A DNA stretch of 64,000 nucleotides from Whitmania pigra (GCA_021613335.1 JAJTWR010000308.1:3172501-3236500), one strand, 5' to 3'. Numbered from the stretch's first letter, positions 37,223 to 50,296 are shown. Notes: generated by a model from the sequence alone, not told the origin. Translations and numbers: made by a program.

Positions 37223-39332
37223 CAGGGATGCAGAGGCGTAGCTAGGGGGGGGCAAGGGGTACATATGTCCCCGGGCGCCAAGATACAGGGGCGCCAAAAT
37301 GAGGGTTACCTAATTTTTGCGACATTGGTAAAACAGGTCACACTCACAAGCTAGCCAACAGCGGCGGCTGGAGCAGGGCAGATATGAGCCATCGTCTGAT
37401 ACGTCTGCCATCCAGACCTGGTTGATGCTGCTGCCAGCTCAGTGAACTCAGTGAGCCCACCACCACTGCTGCCAGTCAGGATACGGATTCTGCATGCACT
37501 CTGCAGTGGCTACTACTGTAATACTACAGTGTTGTTGACGAACTTATTGTGGTTTAAAACGGATTACACTCTATTAAGGTATTTTAAAACTTTTTATCAG
37601 AGACTGGTTGTGATTGTTCTAATATAGACAAAGATAAACAACATTCGTGAAAGCGTGAAAACGTCAAAACAATTTCTGAAACTCCCATTGGTATCAGGCT
37701 AACGCAAAGTTGCACTGCAGCGAGCGCCCCCACCAGGCTTGGACTGGGCCGGTGGCCGCCAACTGCCAAAAGAAAGTTATTATATTTTTAGTTTTAACTG
37801 AAATTACCGTTGATTATATGATAGCTTCAAATAATAGTTTGTATTAAAAATCAAAGAATCATTTTTAGGTTATATCGAGATATATTCAAAAGATGCTGCA
37901 AGCCTAGAGAAAGTCATCGTCGAGAGACTGAATTCTGATGAGATACCTCTAGCCGACTGTCGAGCTCAATGTTATGACAATGCTTCGGTGATGACTGGGC
38001 ATATATCTGGCCTTCAACAACAAATATGTGACAGAAATCCTAGAGCACTGTTCGTCAACTGTGACAACCACAGCTTAAATTTAGCAGGTGTGTATTCAGC
38101 TAAGCAAGATCCTGTTGTCGTAACTTTTTTTGGAACACTTGAAAGCATATATTCGTTTTTCTCTCATTCAACAATTCGTTGGGAAGAATTAAAAAGAGCT
38201 CTTTTCATAACAGTAAAAAGAGAGTCTGAAACAAGCTGGAGTGCACGATCTGAAGCTGTTAAAGCTATCCATGAAGGACTGGATGAACTAGTTGGATTGC
38301 TAGAGAAATTATCGGAAGACTCCACTATGACACCTGAAACTAGAAGTGGTGCAGTTACTGGCCTGTATATTGAATTTTAATTTCATAGTTTTATTACACT
38401 TCTGCAATGTCGTTCTTGGAAAAATTGATCGTGCACAGAAGCGCCTACAAGATCCTACCATAAATTTCAAGGAAGCTGCGACTGATATTGAATCTTTGGA
38501 GCAAGAATTTATCAAGCTTCGTGATGATTTGAGCCTGGCTGCGGTCGAAAACGCCAGAACAAAATGCACAGCATGGGATATTCCGGTAGAAAGAAGAATT
38601 AGGCGACTTAAGAGAATGCCTGGAAAACTTTTACCAAGAGATGCAGGACTCTCATCAGAAGAGGAAGTAATGCGTGTTATGAAGAATGTGTTCGATCGTC
38701 TTCAACAGGAGATGTCAACACGTTTTTCACGACTCAAAGACCTGAACACAAAATTTGGATTTCTGCTGGACGTTAAGACTCTTCTGACATCTGACACAGA
38801 TGAAGATGAAATTCGTCGAAGTTGTGGAGATTTTGCAACTTTCTATTTCCGAATTTTCGAATTTCACTACAAATTTTGTTAACGATAGCGGTTTCAATTG
38901 CAAGCTGTGAACGATCATTCAGCAAATTGAAACTTATTTTGTCGTATCTGCGTGCATCAATGGGACAGGATCGTCTCAGTGATCTTGCTCTTCTTAGTAT
39001 AGAAAGAGAAACGCTTGAGAAAACAGACTTTGATGACGTTATTGATCAGTTTGCAACTGTTAAATCAAGAAAAATAAATCTATTTTAAACACTATTAGAC
39101 TACTATGCATGTAAATCATCTTAGACTGACTGATTGGGTGACTGATGCGCTACTATTTGTAGAATGGTTTTTACTTTTAAATGGATGCCTTGTGCCATTA
39201 AAATTTGATTTTTATTTCAATTTCAAATTTAGTGTAATACAGTAAGATTAAATATATAGACATGGAAAAGGGCGCCAATTCTATAGTTTGTCCCCGGGCG
39301 CAAAATACCCAGGCTACGCCTCTGCAGGGATG
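37223..39332 (+). mobile_element. hAT transposon inserted in gypsy A
   Basis: The element is 37231-39324 (2,094 bp) with ends CAGAGGCGTAGC and its complement GCTACGCCTCTG. It is flanked by a perfect 8-bp duplication CAGGGATG (37223-37230, 39325-39332), the hAT hallmark. Both subterminal regions also carry CCCCGGGCGC. Removing it and one duplication rejoins the gypsy A RNase H frame. Confidence 0.93.
37867..39088 (+). pseudogene. Broken hAT transposase (ZMYM/DUF4371-like)
   Basis: Frame one reads RAQCYDNASVMTGHISGLQQ and RALFVNCDNHSLNLAGVY, the catalytic RNase-H-like core with the first D and CxxH. A stop after about 38380 is followed by a second frame (NVVLGKIDRAQKRLQD, NFKEAATDIESLEQEF). 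The hAT dimerisation end at 38822-39088 has SIASCERSFSKLKLILSYL and RLSDLALLSIE. The N-terminal zinc finger and at least one join are missing, so it is nonautonomous now. Confidence 0.85.
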
Positions 39333-40246
39333 CCCTTTTTGCTTCCATAAATGGCTAAGAGAGGCTTGTGGTCAGTTAGTAGATTAAATCTCCTTCCACA
39401 AATGTACCTGTGGAATTTGCGAACAGCAAATACTATTGCTAAACCTTCTTTTTCTACTTGTCCATAATTTCTTTCAGCATCAGTCAAAGCCCGACTGGCA
39501 TGAAAAATAGCTTTTTCCGAGCCATCTAGAAATTTATGAGATATTACTGCTCCTAACCCATACTCTGAAGCATCAGCCGCGACAATTATCTCCTTACTTG
39601 GGTCAAAATGAGTTAGAGCTAGATTTGACGTCAGTGTCTTCTTTGCTTTTTCAAAAGCAACTTGACATTCTGTGGACCTCTTGAATTTGACGTCTTTCTT
39701 CAATAGTGCATCTAAAGGGGCTCGCAATTCCCTCATGTTTTTGATGAATGCACCGTAATGATTAAGGAGACCAAGAAACGATCTAACTTGTTCAACATTT
39801 GTTGGTGCCGGCATTTCCGTGATTGCTGCTATCTTGTCCGGATCAGGATGTCGTCCTGCTGCATCAATGGAGAAACCCAAGTATTTGATTCTGGGCATAA
39901 AGAAATTGCACTTGTCAAGTCGGACATGGAAGCCATACTTTAGGATCCTTTTAAACAATGCTTCCAAATTGGCGGTGTGCTCCTCGAATGTGCGGCCTGT
40001 CACAATAATATCATAGAGATACGCTGCTACACTTTGTAAGCCTGCAATCATAGAATCTATAATCTGTTGAAAAATGCCGGGTGCCGATTTTACACCGAAA
40101 GGCAGACGATTATATCTAAAAAGTCCACGATGAGTATTAATCGTAAGGATTTCTTTCGAATTTTCTTCCACTTCGACCTGTAAATAAGCATCGGCAAGGT
40201 CGATCTGAGTAAATAATGTGCCACCATTCAACTTTGTGTAAATGTC
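39333..40246 (-). pseudogene. Gypsy A RT and RNase H
   Basis: Once copia and one ATCAG are removed the frame runs on as TPDDIYTKLNGGTLFTQIDL. RT motifs are DLADAYLQ, NRLPFGVKSAPGIFQQ and the active-site box, here YLYDIIVTGR in place of YLDD. RNase H has VAADASEYGLGAVIS and NLLTDHKPLLAIYG. The frame ends where hAT is inserted. Losing the first catalytic Asp would abolish polymerase activity by itself. Confidence 0.9.
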
Positions 40247-40251
40247 ATCAG

Positions 40252-40437
40252 TGATAAAATAAAACGTTGTTTAATCAACAAACCAGTAGAAGCTCAACAA
40301 CACAATGGCGACTAGAGAACAAAAAGCTTAGAACTCTAAACATGAAACAAAGAAAACTATATATATCTTCACAGCATGACTAGGTCACAACTAGTTAACA
40401 TTAACATAATAAAAACATGGCTGTCGCTATTCCAACA
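40252..40437 (-). repeat. Copia 3' LTR
   Basis: 186 bp, TGATAAAATAAAACG...TATTCCAACA, nearly identical to the 5' LTR. Confidence 0.95.
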
Positions 40438-40459
40438 CCCCCACTCGACAGCAATACCT

Positions 40460-43400
40460 TCAGTTCTCAATGTGCAAACCAATCATACCAGTAATGTTAC
40501 AAAACTTGTCCTTTGTAAGCGGTTTAGTCATAATGTCAGCAAGCATTTGATCACTAGCACAATACTTCAAGTTCAAGACATCATGAAATTGCAAATCACG
40601 AAGATGATGATGTCGAACATCTATGTGCTTTGTTCGTGCACTGACTTTCTCATTGCATGCCATTTTTATGCATCCTTGGTTGTCTTCATACAATGAAGTT
40701 GACTGAGTACATGGCACACACAGATCAGAGAGAAACTGTCTTAACCAAACTAGCTCCTGGCTTGCTAAAGCAGCGGCGATGTATTCTGCTTCTGTTGATG
40801 ACAGAGCTACTGATGTTTGTTTCTTTGACTGCCATGAAATTATTCCTTCTCCGAGTTTGAACAGGTATCCGCTGGTTGATTTGCGATCTGATTTATCACC
40901 TGCCCAATCTGCATCTACGTACCCTGTAAGAATCAGTTGTGAGTCTTCAACTGCCTTTAGCTTTAATTTCAATTCTATTGTCTCTTTCAAGTATCTGATT
41001 ACTCTTTTTACTGCAGTCCAATCACACTGACGAGGGGTACTGACTCTGCGGCATAGAATAGAAATTGCAGCGACAATATCTGGTCTTGTAGTGGTAGCTA
41101 TGTACAGCAAAGCCCCCACTGCCTTTTGATACTGTTCATTTGAAGGAAGCAAATTTTCATCTTCTGTGATATTTAAGTAATCTGCATGCATTGGTGTTGC
41201 AATTCCTTTTGCATCAGTTAACCCAAATTCAGAAATAACATCTTGAATTTTGCTGTTCTGGGATAACAAGAAACTACCATCTTTATCTCTTTCAATTTGA
41301 ATACCTAGGTACAGGCTTACTTCTCCAAGATTCTTAATCTCAAAATGTTGATTCAGCATGCTTGCAGTTTTCTTGATTATTTCTGAGTTACTACATATCA
41401 GTAAATCATCAACATACAATAATATAAACACAAGGTTATCATCGCATTTCTTTGTATACAGACACAAATCAGCTTTACTTTGCTTGAATCCATTCATCTT
41501 GAGAATTGAATCAATTTTCTGATTCCAGCTTCTTGCTGATTGTTTTAGACCATAGAGCGCTTTCTTTATTTGACATACTTTGTGTTCTTCACCTGGTTTA
41601 ATAAAGCCTTCTGGTTGCTTCATATACAGCTCTTCATCAATTTGTCCATTCAGAAATGCTGTTTTGACATCATAGTGATTTACTTGCATTTTCTTTGATG
41701 CAGCAACTGTTAGAAGCGTTCTTAATGTGGTATGCCTGGCGACTGGAGCAAATGTATCGTCAAAGTCTTCACCAAACCTTTGAGTAAATCCTTTTGCTAC
41801 AAGTCGTGCTTTATGCCTATGTGCATTGCTTTCAACGTCATGTTTTAGCTTGAACACCCACTTACAATCTATTGCTTTCTTATTAGCGGGGAGATCACAC
41901 AATATCCAAGTTTTGTTATCATTGTGAGAATTCATTTCTTCTTCTGCTGCTTTCATCCAATTTTTCTGTTCTTTTTCTGGTATCAATGTCATTTCTTTCC
42001 ATGATGATGGTTCCTTTTTGACTTCATTTTGTACCATCAATGATAGCCGTTTTGCTGGAACACCTTTATTACTTCTAGTAGATCGTCTGGGTTCACTGAT
42101 TTCTTTTTCAATGTTACCATTATTTTCAATCTTGTCTTCAATATCTTCTGAAGGAACTTGTATTTTGATTTCATCATTTTCATTTATAGCAGGGTGCATT
42201 TCTTCATTTGTTCCATCAGGATTCATCTGTTGTACTGTTCTCATTCCACTATTTGACTCATCTTCAACAAATGTCACACTTCGGCTAATAATAATTCTGT
42301 TTGAATCTGTTAGCAACAATCTATATGCTTTTGATTGTTCGCTGTATCCTACAAGAACTGCTTCAGTTGCACGATCATCAAATTTTGATCTCTTTTCTTT
42401 TGGAATGTATGCAAATGCTTTGCAACCAAATATTCTAATGTGGGACAAATCTGGCTTTTCTCCATTCCATAATTCAAAAGGAGACTTGTTCGTCGCTGTT
42501 GTCGGTAATCTGTTTTGCAAATACACTGCTGTCATTACTGCTTCACCCCAATATTGTTGTGACAATCCAGCATCTAATAACATGCACTTTGCCATTTCAA
42601 CAATAGATCGATTCTTCCGTTCTGCTACTCCATTCTGGGCTGGAGAGTATGGTGCACTTGTTTGCAGACGAATGCCTTCCTGCTTCAGATAAGCAATTTG
42701 CTTATTTCCAGTATATTCACCACCATTGTCAGACCTTAAAACTTTTGGTTTTCTTTGAAATTTATTACTCACTTCTGCAACAAATTCTCGATATTTGTCT
42801 GCTACTTCATCCTTCTTCTTAATGAGATAGCATATTGTGTAGCGTGAGTAGTCATCAATAAATGTCACCATATATTTGTTCTTTCCAGGTGTTTGTGTTT
42901 TCATTGGACCACATACATCACTATGAATCAGGTCTAGTGGTTGCTTTGAGCAGTGTTCACTCATCTTGGGATATGATTTCAGTGTAGATTTACCCTTTAT
43001 ACAATGATCACATTTCATCATCACACTACACTCATTAATGTGAATTCCTGTGGCAATTTCTTCTGTAATGATTCGTTTTATGGCATTTGGATCCCGATGC
43101 CCTAAGCATCTGTGCCACAAATGAATGCATTCCTGATGCTTTACTTCAGACTTAGCCACACAAGCAAATGTTGAATCATTCTTACATGATAGCTTATAAA
43201 GACCACAATCAAGCTTTCCAACTGCTAATATTCTATTGTTGTCTTTTATAAAACACTGATTTCCAGCAAACTCTACTTTTCTATTTTCACTTGTCAGTTT
43301 CTTTACTGATAATAGACTGCCAGTTAAGGTTGGCACATACAAGACACTTTTGATTTTAACTCTATGTATTTTACCATCTTTTAACAAACAGTTTAGGTAA

Positions 43401-44416
43401 CCATTACCTATTCCATCAGCATTAATTGATGAACCGTTTGCAAAGTAGATTTTATCAGTCTTTGTCTGATCAAGCACTGTGAAGAAATTCAGGTTGTTGG
43501 TCATATGTGTCGTGGCTCCAGAGTCTATGAACCAGTCATTTGTTGTTGTACTAATACCAGTTGTGAAACAACCATGACTGTCGTCATCATCCTCTGATCC
43601 AGTCAGTTCGACTGTCAAAGCACTTTTCACTTTGTGTCTTGACTTTGGTTGCTCGCCACGATTTTGCTCTTGTCTTGCTTTCCACACACGACAGTTCTTT
43701 TTCAAATGTCCTGGTTTCTTGCACACAAAACAAGTTCTTGTTTCTTGTTCTTTACTTTGTTTTTCATAACGATTGTTCATTTGATTACTTGATCTGAAGT
43801 TACCTGAGTACAAAGCTGTTTCTGTTTTGGATTCAGTTGAGTCAGCATCACAATCTTTCTTTCTTTTGTATGCATCAACAAGCTTGTTTTTAACATATTC
43901 TAGGGTGAGTTCATCTTCTTCTCTAGCTTCTAGAGCTGTTATTAATGTTTCATATTCATCTGGTAGACCACACAGCAAAAGAGTTGCTATTTGTTGATCA
44001 GTTACTTCTTCACCGACACCACGAAGTTCTTCAACAAGTTGTAATGTAGAACTGATGTACTCTTGCATGTTTTGATCTTTTTATAGCCTTATCTTGTAAA
44101 GTTTCTTTCGAAGATATATTTTACTGCTGAGATTCGATCTTTCATGCACTTTTTGCAATTCTGACCACATGTCTTTCGCACTGTTGCAGTTGCAGATATG
44201 AATTAACTGGTTGTCTTCAACAGTCAGCGAAATTGTACATTGTGCTTTTTCATCTTTTCTTGTCCATCCTTCCGGGACCGGATTAGGAATTTCATCTTGC
44301 ACAACTGACCAAGTGTTTTCTCGAATCAATAACATCTTTACTTTAAACTTCCAAACTTGGTAGTTTGAATTGTTCAACTTTGCAACTGTGTACTTGTTAT
44401 CATTCGATTCCGCCAT
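40460..44416 (-). CDS. Copia gag-pol polyprotein, one in-frame stop
   Basis: A single frame of about 1,318 codons is broken only by TAA at 44081-44083 (KIRL-stop-KDQNMQEY). Order: gag (MAESNDNKYTVAKLNNSNYQ), zinc knuckle CFVCKKPGHLKKNC, protease WFIDSGATTHMTNN, and integrase with HLWHRCLGH...CDHCIKGK. The integrase core is HSDVCGPM, LRSDNGGEY and QNGVAERKNRS. RT has WVFKLKHD, NGQIDEELYMKQPEGF and YVDDLLICS. RNase H has GYVDADWAGD and SSTEAEYIAA, followed by ARTKHIDVRHHHLRD. All catalytic residues I can check are present. The element would be full-length but for the stop near the end of gag. Confidence 0.95.
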
Positions 44417-44567
44417 TGTTTACAGCTAACACACGACTTACTTATTAACTATCAACGCACGTTATAGCTAATGATAAAACATAGGTCTATCGAAACTTCT
44501 ATCGATTTACCGAACCTATTAAGTCACAAAACTTTTGTTACTGATTAGCTTTAACTGTTGGGCTATA

Positions 44568-44581
44568 CTGGGCCCATAACC
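44568..44581 (-). other. Copia primer-binding site for cleaved initiator tRNA-Met
   Basis: The plus strand is CTGGGCCCATAACC, identical to the anticodon arm of animal initiator tRNA-Met. The element's own strand therefore reads GGTTATGGGCCCAG directly after the LTR. Drosophila copia is known to prime from a 5' half of initiator tRNA-Met in this way rather than from a tRNA 3' end. Confidence 0.85.
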
Positions 44582-44767
44582 TGATAAAATAAAACGTTGT
44601 TTAATCAACAAACCAGTAGAAGCTCAACAACACAATGGCGACTAGAGAACAAAAAGCTTAGAACTCTAAACATGAAACAAAGAAAACTATATATATCTTC
44701 ACAGCATGACTAGGTCACAACTAGAGAACATTAACATAATAAAAACATGGCTGTCGCTATTCCAACA
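44582..44767 (-). repeat. Copia 5' LTR
   Basis: 186 bp, with the promoter for the minus-strand element. Abutting it inside is the primer site at 44568-44581. Confidence 0.95.
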
Positions 44768-44772
44768 ATCAG

Positions 44773-45881
44773 GAGTGGGTAGCGGATGCTGGTGCAATAA
44801 CAGCGAGTCGTTTAATCCAGTCGAATAGTCACCACAGAGGCGGATGCTTCCGTTCGCCTTTTTGACAACGACAATTGGGGCTGCCTATTTTGAGTAATCA
44901 ACTTGTGTGATTATTCCTTCTCCTTTTAGCCTATTGATTTCCTCATCAAGCCTGGCTAAATCCATGAATGGCACTGGTCTTTTCTTTCTGAAGACTGGTT
45001 GTGCATCGGGTTTAAGACTCAACTTGGCTTTGGTCACCCTGCACAAACCTAGACCTGAGGAAAATATCTCTTTATACTGCTCCTTGAGTTTCTCCATGCC
45101 CTTCCTTGAGTCGATCTCCACTCTTCTGCATGTCCTATAATTATCGACTGCTCTGGACATCTCTGGCAGCTGCTGAATCCAAGGCATTCCACATATGTCT
45201 GAGCCATCTATGACGTAGCAATTTCCTTTACCATTAGTAATATTGCCTAATTTGTCCCTCACAATGAACTCGGCTTCCAGTTCTCCATGAACTTTGAGTT
45301 CTGACCCGTTTGCAGTTCTTAAGACAATGTCTGTCTGTTTTAAGTTTGGTGACCCAATCCTCACCCAACTGCAGTACGACATAAGTGAAACATCAGCGCC
45401 AGTATCTAGGAGAAATTTGAAGGATTTCCCTTTTACCGAAATTATCAGAAGTGGCTGTGAACCAGCATCTACTGTATTAATTTCTCTTCGTCTGGAAAAC
45501 TTCCTTCTCTCCTTGTTCTGAGGACACTTATTTTTGAAATGTGGTCCTCCACATAAGAAACATGAAGGTGTCTTCATTACCTTCTTAAGAGCATTCTTCC
45601 GGGTGAAATTTTGTTCTCTCCTTCCAACAGTATTTACTGCTGTTGGAACTGCGAGTGCTTTGGAGTCGTCCTTTGCCGATTTAATTACACGATAGATATT
45701 GGCTAATTCCTGCAAGGTTACCTCATCTGATTCGTGTAATTTGTTTAATAGATGTCTTCTAAAATCTTCTAGTTCTGGAGCCCTGAATGCCATCACAAAT
45801 GACAGACACTTGAGTGCTTCAATGTCAATCTTGCGACCCTCAGCATCCTCCCATTGCTTGTTGATAAAGTTCAGTGTGTGG
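44773..45881 (-). pseudogene. Gypsy A gag C-terminus, protease and start of RT
   Basis: It resumes as TLNFINKQWEDAEGRKIDIE with the gag C-terminal domain. Next come one zinc knuckle (CFLCGGPHFKNKC), an aspartic protease site (FLLDTGADVSLMS) and the RT leader (FRKKRPVPFMDLARLDEEI). In DYSK-stop-AAPIVVVKKANGS the stop TAG at 44885-44887 replaces the usual Trp. The frame then continues to SLLLHQHPLPTPD, where copia is inserted. Confidence 0.88.
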
Positions 45882-45982
45882 TTGTAAAAATAGGGGATCT
45901 TTGTTTATATGGCGGCGTTGACGTGCGGAAAATAAAAAAGAACGGTTGTTGGTTTTTCATGAACAAATTAAACGATAGAACA
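45875..45982 (+). repeat. Gypsy B 5' LTR
   Basis: About 101-108 bp. The outer boundary is ambiguous (45875 or 45882) because the first bases may belong to the gag of element A. Confidence 0.8.
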
Positions 45983-46143
45983 TTGGCGACGAGAATTTCG
46001 AAACGGACCTTCGCAAATAGTTTGCACCAATTTTTATCGACAAAAATCGGAAGTTTGTTCATTTCGGATAGACGCTGTTGTCTGGCCTCCGAGCGTTATC
46101 GAAGTCATCGAAAGCTACTATCGATAACACCATTATCTAATCC

Positions 46144-49100
46144 ATGGCTGAAGCACTACCAACGTTTCCGTCGTTTGTAGTCGATTCAGACGACTCAGCA
46201 GGAGTTCGATGGACAAAGTGGGTTTCTCGCTTTCGCAACCTGATGGTGGCCGTAAATATTGTTGATCGCAAACGTCAAAGAGCACTCCTACTCCACTACG
46301 CGGGTGAGGAAGTCAACGACATCCTTGATACTCTTCCAGATGCCGAAGCTGCAGAGGGAGAGGATCCGTTCGAAAAGGCTGTCACTGCTCTCAACAAGTT
46401 TTTCACACCAAAGCAAAACATCGAATACCAGATCTACACGTTTCGACAATCTAAACAACAAACAGATGAACCACTAACAGCCTACTACGCTCGTCTGAAA
46501 CAACTGGCAACCTCATGCTCTTTCGACAATGTTGATCGTGAGATAAAATCTCAAATCATCCAAGGTTGTTTATCAAGTACACTACGCCGTAAAGCCTTAT
46601 GCGAACCTGACATGACTCTCACTAAACTCATAGATGTTGGTCGTAGTTTAGAACTCTCCGATATCCAAGCAAAGAGTATGGAGAATGAGCATGTTAACAA
46701 ACTGAGTCTGAATCGCAATAAGCAGATTTGCAACAATTCCAAGAAAACAGCTGACATGAAGTGTCACAACTGTGGTGGCATATGGCCACACGAGGGTGGA
46801 AAGACATCGTGTCCGGCGCATGGCAAGTACTGCAATTCGTGCAAGAAGCCAAATCATTTTGCGTCACAGTGTCGTTCGAAAGATGGTGCATCACAACAGC
46901 CGCCACATCAGCGACATCGCGACAGCATATCACATGATAGACCGCAAAGCCGACTGCCGAAAACCCGTCATGGCAAATACCATCGTGTTCGCCGTGTCAA
47001 TGCCGACAGCAACGGAAGTGCATCTGACAACAGTGAACATTCATCTGAGCAGAGTCGTTATGTGTATGCACTGAGCGTTCATTCAAATCGATTAGACACC
47101 AAAAGAAATCTACCACACTTCTTAGTGAATGTAAACAACACTACAATCGATGTCATCGCAGACTCAGGAGCAAGTGTAAGCATCATGAGCCAACTCGATT
47201 TTTCTAAAATTAAACCTGTACCTCAGCTGCACAGCAACTACAAACAAGTATTTGCATACTGTTCGCAAAGCCCTCTCAAGGTGCTAGGGACTTTTCGTGC
47301 TGTGGTTAGATATAAAGACAGAAAGTCAGACACACTGTTCTACGTCATTGATAGCAAGGAAGGTTCTCTCCTAAGCTGGGAAGTATCTCAAGCACTACAC
47401 CTACTGCACGTCGTGAAACCGATTGGTGAACGTACGACATCTACTGATCAGATCGTCAATGAACTCGTCACAGAATATGCTGATTTATTTCGTGGTGTCG
47501 GTAAGCTGAAGGACTTCCAAGTCAAACTACACATTGACAACGCCGTACAACCAGTCGCGCAGCCTCATCGTCGGGTGCCATTCCATGTTCGTCAACAGTT
47601 AGAAGATCAACTCAAGCATGACGAAGAGCTCGACATCATCGAAATGACCGAAGGAGCTACTCCGTGGGTGAGTCCAGTCGTCGTCGTACCCAAACCTAAG
47701 AGTGAAACTGGCCAAAAACGTGTATGTGTAGATATGCGCCAAGCTAACACAGCAATCAAACGTGAAAGACACATTACGCCTACTATAAATGAACTGATCA
47801 GTGATCTAAATGGTGCAACAGTTTTCTCAAAATTGGATTTAAATCAAGGATATAATCAACTTGAACTTGCACCTGAATCACGTTACATTACAACATTCTC
47901 CACGCATGTTGGTCTGCGTCGATACAAACGTCTCAATTTCGGTATTTCATGCGCTGCAGAGATCTTCCAGAATGCAATCCGTGAGACACTCAGTGGATTA
48001 ACGGGCGCAATAAACATTAGTGACGACATTCTTGTGTACGGTAGAACCGAGCAGGAGATGTTCAACAATCTGCGAGCCGTGTTTCAACGTCTGTGAGAAA
48101 AAGGGCTAACTCTTAACAAGCAGAAATGCGTCTATGCGAAGCGCACTCTCGAATTCTTTGGTAACGTATTCACTGAACGTGGCATCATGGCAGACCCGAA
48201 GAAGATTCAGTCAATTGTTAACATGAACACGCCAACCAATGCATCTGAAGTCCGCAGTCTACTTGGGATGACTAATTATTGTGCTCGTTTCATACCAAAC
48301 TATGCTACAGTTTCCGAGCCACTACGTAGACTAACACGACAGGACACACCATGGCAGTGGACCAATGAGCAAGAATCTGCACTCTCACAACTCAAACAGA
48401 AACTATGCAATGCTCCAGTAATGTCGTATTTTGACTCTGACAAGCAAACAGAAATACACACTGATGCTAGTCCAGTCGGACTCGGCGCCATCTTGATTCA
48501 ACGTGGAAATAACAACGAAGAACATATCATCGCTTGCGCCAGTAGATCGTTGACTGATGTCGAACAACGATACTCACAGACAGAACGAGAAGCACTCGCA
48601 GTCGTTTGGTCTTGTGAAAATTTTCATATATACATCCATGGCAAGCCAGTGACCATTCATACTGATCACAAGCCATTATTCAGTCTGTACAACAATCCAA
48701 AATGCAAGCCGCCAGCACGCATCGAGCGTTGGGCACTACGCCTTCAACCATATGAGACAACCATCATCTACAGACCAGGTCATGACAATCCAGCCGACTA
48801 TCTATCACGACATCCAATTTTGTCAAGTGACCGATCGAGTCGTGAAGAACAAATCGCCGAAGAGTACGTCAACTACCTCGTGGGTCATGCAGTACCGAAA
48901 GCTATGACTCGCATTGAAATTGCCACTGCGACCGTCAAAGACAAGACACTGCTCGCTGTCATCGATGCGATCCGTACAAACGATTGGTCACACATCGCTA
49001 ACATAAACACTAACGAGTTTGACACGTTCGCTAGAATGCGTGCTGAACTGTGTGTCAGTGGAGAAAATATACTACTACGCAATAGCCGCATAGTTATTCC

Positions 49101-50264
49101 AGAGTCACTGAGGGAACGTGCAGTCAATCTCGCACATCAAGGACATCAAGGCATTGTCAAAACCAAAGCTTTGATTAGGGAAAAAGTCTGGTTTCCTGGG
49201 ATCGACCGTTTGGTGGAAGAACGCGTCAAAGCATGCATTGCCTGCCAAATCGCCGTCGCAACCCCGCATCGTGAACCACTACAAATGACCCAACTACCGT
49301 CATCACCCTGGAGTGAATTGAGTATTGATTTTGCTCAGTTAACAACTGGTGACTACCTACTCGTGGTCATTGATGACTATTCACGATTTCCTGTGGTTGA
49401 AATTGTTCAGTCAACCGCAGCAGCCAGCGTGATACCAAAACTTGATCGCATCCTATCCGAATTTGGTTCGTGTGACATTCTGAAGTCGGATAATGGACCC
49501 CCCTTCAATGGTTTTGAATTCACCCGTTTTGCTGAATATATGGGTTTCAAGCATCGAAAGATAACTCCGCTATGGCCGCGTGCCAATGGTGAGGTCGAAC
49601 GATTTGTGAAGAAGTAAAGAAGGTTATCAAGACAGCGCAACTCGAACACAAGAATTGGCATCAAGAACTGAACATCTTTCTTGGTCAGTATCGTGCCACG
49701 CCTCACAGCACAACTGGTCGTCCTCCTGCGACAATGCTGTTTGGACGTCCCTTCAAAACAACTCTACCATCAACAGAATCATCTACAGTCACTGATATAC
49801 AAGGCGATAGAAAATTTCGTGAGCGAGATGCTCTCATGAAGTCGAAGATGAAGGACTACGCTGACAACAAGTCCTATGTCAAACCTTCATCAATCAGCGT
49901 GGGTGACACGGTCATTGTGAAACAACCAATCACACACAACAGATCACTCACACCGTACATGCCAGTACCACACACAGTTACGTCAAAGAACCACTCGATG
50001 ATCACTGCTACACGCGACACTGACGGACAATCAGTCACCCGCAACTCGTCACTCTTCAAAGGAATAGATAACCGCTTGTCTGGTTATGCAGAATTCAAGG
50101 AACCATCCGAAGACGTGGTGGAAGGTGATGTCACATCCAGTGATGTCATGCCGCAAACTGCTCCGGAAGGCGAGTACAGCACACAGCAAGATCAGAACGT
50201 TGTACGCCGCTCCAAGCGTGAACATAAACTGCCCGCCCGCTTTGCAGACTATGTTGTGAACTAA
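46144..50264 (+). CDS. Gypsy B gag-pol, two lesions
   Basis: Frame one (46144-48096) starts MAEALPTFPSFVVDSDDSAG. It covers gag, a CxxC...C finger pair (CHNCGGIWP, CNSCKKPNHFASQC), protease VIADSGASVSIMS and RT (VFSKLDLNQGYNQLELAP, active box NISDDILVYG). It ends at TGA 48094-48096, in frame, where RLCEKGLTLNKQKC is expected. Frame two (48097-49617) has the RT thumb, RNase H (HTDASPVGLGAILIQ, TIHTDHKPLFSLY) and integrase. The integrase has HQGHQGIVKTKALI...CIACQ, SIDFAQL, KSDNGPPFNGFEF and NGEVERFVKK. A frameshift near 49610 shifts the rest (KTAQLEHKNWHQEL, then RPPATMLFGRPF to 50264). The C-terminus is basic. It is otherwise full-length. Confidence 0.92.
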
Positions 50265-50296
50265 TATTTGACTAGGTTTTCCAAAAAGGGGAGGGA

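Larger units (their letters stand above)
40247..44772 (-). mobile_element. Ty1/copia retrotransposon inserted in gypsy A
   Basis: The element is 40252-44767 (4,516 bp). The 186-bp LTRs at 40252-40437 and 44582-44767 differ only at two adjacent bases (CTAGTTAACA versus CTAGAGAACA). A perfect 5-bp duplication ATCAG flanks it (40247-40251, 44768-44772). A purine-rich tract GAGTGGGGGTG precedes the 3' LTR on the minus strand. High LTR identity means recent insertion. Confidence 0.96.

Noticed and set aside
42018..42692. 224-codon plus-strand open frame
   Set aside because: It lies antisense to the copia polyprotein and has no domain; a shadow frame.
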